Shown here: piece by piece, positions 61,347 to 64,000 of the stretch
Numbering within the stretch: the first letter of the stretch is position 1
Layout: the number at the start of each line of letters is the position of its first letter
Assembly (NCBI RefSeq): GCF_009797935.1
Contig: NZ_VOLC01000027.1
Span: forward strand, 1 to 64,000
DNA from: Lunatibacter salilacus
Lineage (GTDB): Bacteria > Bacteroidota > Bacteroidia > Cytophagales > Cyclobacteriaceae
DNA length: 64,000 bases
Direction: 5' to 3'
The notes under the pieces: model-generated
The model's input: the letters and a program-made list of their open reading frames with translations, nothing else
What the model was told of the DNA's origin: nothing
The model's database searches: none
Translations under genes and position numbers: made by a program

Positions 61347-62270
61347 TTAGAATGGAGGTAATCCAAACAAAGCTTTAATTTCTTTCAAATTGATTTGATG
61401 GGCAGCAACGACATCCATGGTGTTCGGGGATTTTTCTTCCAAACATTGTTCAATGACTAAGTGGGGATTGATACCCATCTTTTTTATTTCTCCGGCAAAA
61501 CGGACATAATCAATGTCCCCAACAGGGTCAAATGCCTCTGTCCATACTCCCCCTTCGGATTGGCGAAGGTGAAGGGACACTATTCTATCGCCATACATTT
61601 TCAGCGTGTCAAAGACCGCCCATTGGGAGTTTTCGGAGCCCCGGTAGATCCAGTGAACATCCATACAAAAATGGAGGTTTTCAGGATCAGTATTCTGTAG
61701 TACATGGTGAAACTCCCTTGCACCGGCTTTCAATTCCACATCATGGGTATGGTAGGCCAGTTTCATTCCCCGCGTCCGCACAGCCTGCCCCAATTGGTCC
61801 AGGTGCGAACTTTGGCAGAAGAGTTGGTCGTCATCCTTGAGATGGCTGGAACCCCAATTAATAGGATTGGGATTGGTGACAATAATTTTTGTCCCCAAGG
61901 TGCTGGCGATTTCCGCAATCGACAAAATGGTTTTGATGGATTCTTTGGCAGTGGCTTCTTCATGCAGCTCAGTGCCTACATAGATGGAGGGAAGTTGTAT
62001 GTTGTATTTTTTCAGAAAAGGAATCAATGTTTTCAGGTAATCCGCATTCGGTATAGATGGTTCGAATCCTAGAATGCCTGTTTGGGCAAACTCAGCCAGG
62101 CAGGCATCCCAATCCTCTCCCCACACCTTACCGGAGCGGTTATAAAAAGTTATCCAGTTATATCCATTTGCACTGATGGGAAGGGAATCTTTTTTGTGGG
62201 TAATAAAACTTGAACCCGCCAATAGTAGAGCGGTTCCCGGAACTAGCTGCATGAAATTTCTTCTCTTCAT
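61347..62270 (-). CDS. Exported TIM-barrel sugar isomerase/epimerase-like protein
   Basis: 307 residues with a twin-arginine-like N-terminus (MKRRNFMQLVPGTALLLAGSS), so Tat export is probable. GYNWITFYNRSGKVWGEDWDACLAEFAQTGILGFEP and FCMDVHWIYRGSE, LVIEQCLEE carry the metal-binding acidic and His residues of the xylose isomerase-like (AP endonuclease family 2) barrel. Substrates of such periplasmic members are unknown. Single gene. Confidence 0.88.
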   Translation of the reverse strand: MKRRNFMQLVPGTALLLAGSSFITHKKDSLPISANGYNWITFYNRSGKVWGEDWDACLAEFAQTGILGFEPSIPNADYLKTLIPFLKKYNIQLPSIYVGTELHEEATAKESIKTILSIAEIASTLGTKIIVTNPNPINWGSSHLKDDDQLFCQSSHLDQLGQAVRTRGMKLAYHTHDVELKAGAREFHHVLQNTDPENLHFCMDVHWIYRGSENSQWAVFDTLKMYGDRIVSLHLRQSEGGVWTEAFDPVGDIDYVRFAGEIKKMGINPHLVIEQCLEEKSPNTMDVVAAHQINLKEIKALFGLPPF

Positions 62271-62365
62271 ATATATGCGGTATAATGGATATACAAGGTA
62301 ATACGAATTGACTGGTTAATCCAATCTCTTTTACAATTTAGAAAAACACACCTATAGGCGATTCT

Positions 62366-62755
62366 TCATTTTCCTTGTGTAGCAACTGACCAGTTGTTTC
62401 CCGCAAAATCTTGAAAAGTACCCCGGGTATCGGGATCACCCTCCCTTTGCTTGGGTTCTTCTACGGAGATGCAACCCGCTTCGAGTGCTTTCTGAAATGT
62501 AGCGTGAACATCTGGCACATAGACGTGCATCCAATAGGAGTTGCGAGTGAATGCCTCCCCCGCATCTCCGATCATAAGTACCGTATCGTCCAGCCGGATT
62601 TCCGCATGCATGATACTGCCATTGGCTTTTTCATATCGCCTTAGAGCTTGCACACCGAAGATTTCCTGCAGTAAATCAATAAGTTGCTGGGCACCCTTAA
62701 CAATGAAATAAGGAGATACAGATGTGTATTCATCAGGTTTATATTGAGTTTCCAT
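62366..62755 (-). CDS. VOC-family protein (glyoxalase/bleomycin-like)
   Basis: 129 residues with the beta-alpha-beta-beta-beta module: SVSPYFIVKGAQQLIDLLQEIFG, MHAEIRLDDTVLMIGD and SYWMHVYVPDVHATFQKALEAG, then a second half with GTFQDFAGNNWSVATQ. This PhnB-like subgroup has no assigned substrate. It starts 9 nt after the AraC/GlxA gene ends, so the two are probably one operon. Confidence 0.88.
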   Translation of the reverse strand: METQYKPDEYTSVSPYFIVKGAQQLIDLLQEIFGVQALRRYEKANGSIMHAEIRLDDTVLMIGDAGEAFTRNSYWMHVYVPDVHATFQKALEAGCISVEEPKQREGDPDTRGTFQDFAGNNWSVATQGK

Positions 62756-62763
62756 ATAGTTAT

Positions 62764-63741
62764 TTAGTCTGGTTTTTGACTCTTAAATTTGGAACGGTAG
62801 TCAATAGGGCTCATATCCGTATATTTTTTAAATACTTCCCGAAATGCTTTTGGGTCATTATACCCAACTTCATACATGATCTCACTCACAGTTTTTCTCC
62901 CTTGTTCCAGTTGCTTTTTTGCAGCTTCGATTTTTACGCGCTGCATGTACTCGACCACGGTATTGCTGGTTGATTTTTTGAATCTACGCTCGAAGGTCCT
63001 CCTACCCAATCCAAATCGGTCAGCAAGCTGGTCGACACCAATTTTTTCCTCGTAGTGCTTTTCAAGATATCCCTGGGAAGCCAGGATAAGTTCGTCTCCA
63101 TGGGATTTTTGACCTTTAAATATACTGAAAGGAAGCTGGCTTGTCTTTTCCATATCCAACAAAAAATACTTGGATGCCATTACAGCCATTTCACGGCTTG
63201 TATATTTTTCTACCAGATAAAGCAACAGGCTCCAATAAGCATTGGCTCCGCCGCTGGAATAAAGTCCATTTTGTTCACTTATTACCCGGTCATCTACCAG
63301 GGTAACTTCGGGAAACATGCTGCGAAATGTCTGCGCATGCATCCAGTGGGTGGAACAGGTTTTCCCGTTTAGCAAACCTGTAGATGCCAGCAAAAATGCT
63401 CCGATGCAAAGGCTGGCAACTTCCGCTCCCTGTTGATATCGATGGCTAATCCATGAGATCATCTGCTTGTTTTTTTCCAACGCAACGGACAAATCTCCGC
63501 TAAGAGCAGGGATGATAATCAGATCGCTTTGGTCTACTTCCGCCAATAATGCGTCCGGTTTGATGACCACTAGGCCACCACACAACCTAACCTCCGAAGT
63601 TAAGCCTAACAAAATTACTCTAAAAAAAGGAGGCTGCCCGCTTGCCTTCAAAAATTCGTTGATGGCGGTAAACATGTATTGAGGATCAACGATAGCCGCA
63701 GGTACGGCGGTTTCCGGAACAAGAATATGGACAGTTTTCAT
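62764..63741 (-). CDS. GlxA-type transcriptional regulator (DJ-1/PfpI plus AraC domain)
   Basis: 325 residues: residues 1-200 form a DJ-1/PfpI-like domain with the nucleophile elbow ASLCIGAFLLAS (Cys about 115), the rest two AraC helix-turn-helix units (VDQLADRFGLGRRTFERRFK, VSEIMYEVGYNDPKAFREVFKKYTDMSP). The sensor substrate is unknown. Divergent from the 63899 gene by 157 bp and followed closely by a VOC gene, so it may govern either. Confidence 0.92.
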   Translation of the reverse strand: MKTVHILVPETAVPAAIVDPQYMFTAINEFLKASGQPPFFRVILLGLTSEVRLCGGLVVIKPDALLAEVDQSDLIIIPALSGDLSVALEKNKQMISWISHRYQQGAEVASLCIGAFLLASTGLLNGKTCSTHWMHAQTFRSMFPEVTLVDDRVISEQNGLYSSGGANAYWSLLLYLVEKYTSREMAVMASKYFLLDMEKTSQLPFSIFKGQKSHGDELILASQGYLEKHYEEKIGVDQLADRFGLGRRTFERRFKKSTSNTVVEYMQRVKIEAAKKQLEQGRKTVSEIMYEVGYNDPKAFREVFKKYTDMSPIDYRSKFKSQKPD

Positions 63742-63898
63742 CCGTTGGCTCTATTTAAAATTTTATTCATCTACGAATATAGCCGATAATTATGTCGCAA
63801 TCAACCCGTTACTTTGTCTTATTTGCACATTCTGATACCCAATAAAATGAAGTAAATTTGAAATAAATAATTCGTTAAACTCACATAATTTCACATAT

Positions 63899-64000
63899 AT
63901 GAAACCTAGATCTAAACCCATAATTCCCTGTCTGTGGTTCGACAACCAAGCGGAGGAGGCTGTCCAATTTTACAAAGAGGTCTTCAGCAACGTAACCGTA
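63899..64000 (+). CDS. PhnB-like VOC protein, 5' part (cut by window edge)
   Basis: 34 codons to the right edge: MKPRSKPIIPCLWFDNQAEEAVQFYKEVFSN, the start of the PhnB/3-demethylubiquinone methyltransferase-like VOC group. It is divergent from the GlxA-type regulator, which could control it. The rest lies outside the window. Confidence 0.85.
   Translation, partial: MKPRSKPIIPCLWFDNQAEEAVQFYKEVFSNVTV

Overview
The window is a piece of a Bacteroidota chromosome, most likely order Cytophagales (Cyclobacteriaceae-like; this is inference from gene content, not from an rRNA). The signs are type IX secretion C-terminal sorting domains, a SusC/SusD outer-membrane pair, an Mrp protein of the Bacteroidota type, 6-bladed beta-propeller lipoproteins and promoters that look like TTTG / TAnnTTTG. 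Core housekeeping blocks alternate with young, decaying accessory segments full of small repeats.

Layout. 1-4.4 kb: mobile-element graveyard. It holds the 3' part of an IS4-type transposase, two decayed loci of a REP-associated (Y1/IS200-like) transposase with REP-like hairpins, an outer-membrane protein, a gene that has lost its 5' end, and a fragment of an FAD-linked oxidase. 4.5-20 kb: conserved core. It has a beta-propeller protein, surE, ribBA and dnaG on the minus strand, then a plus-strand run of mrp, a NifU-like gene, a secreted M43 metalloprotease, a PASTA protein, another type IX cargo protein and a rhodanese, and then an M50 protease and a HAD phosphatase on the minus strand. 20.2-25 kb: a tRNA(CAU) followed by an AT-rich defence island with BrnT/BrnA, a RhuM remnant and a two-gene Septu (PtuA/PtuB) anti-phage system. 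25-33 kb: a zinc-less MDR oxidoreductase, a beta-propeller lipoprotein and a SWIM-SNF2 helicase. 33-40 kb: an AraC regulator divergent from a SusC/SusD/PepSY operon that looks like siderophore or iron-complex uptake. 40-52 kb: a second accessory zone with five toxin-antitoxin-like modules, a bacterial RapA, DinD and several repeat families. 52-64 kb: mixed metabolic and regulatory genes (MFS, GNAT, truncated FtsX permease, beta-lactamase-like hydrolase, CPBP protease, DUF4332 gene, Nramp-like transporter, WYL regulator with DinB target, TIM-barrel isomerase, VOC proteins, GlxA-type regulator).

How it works together. The most unusual layer is the repeat biology. An 87-110 bp repeat (called R1 here) occurs four times, always in the same orientation and always inside or directly behind a plus-strand gene; two copies interrupt remnants of the REP-associated transposase, and in one case an uninterrupted copy of the target is also in the window. 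A second repeat (R2) sits at the borders of accessory cassettes. Between 39.9 and 52 kb the antitoxin or first gene of most toxin-antitoxin modules is intact while the toxin is truncated, frameshifted or has lost a catalytic residue. The R1 element and the toxin decay are the best candidates for something not yet described; both are read directly from the sequence, while their mechanisms are inference.
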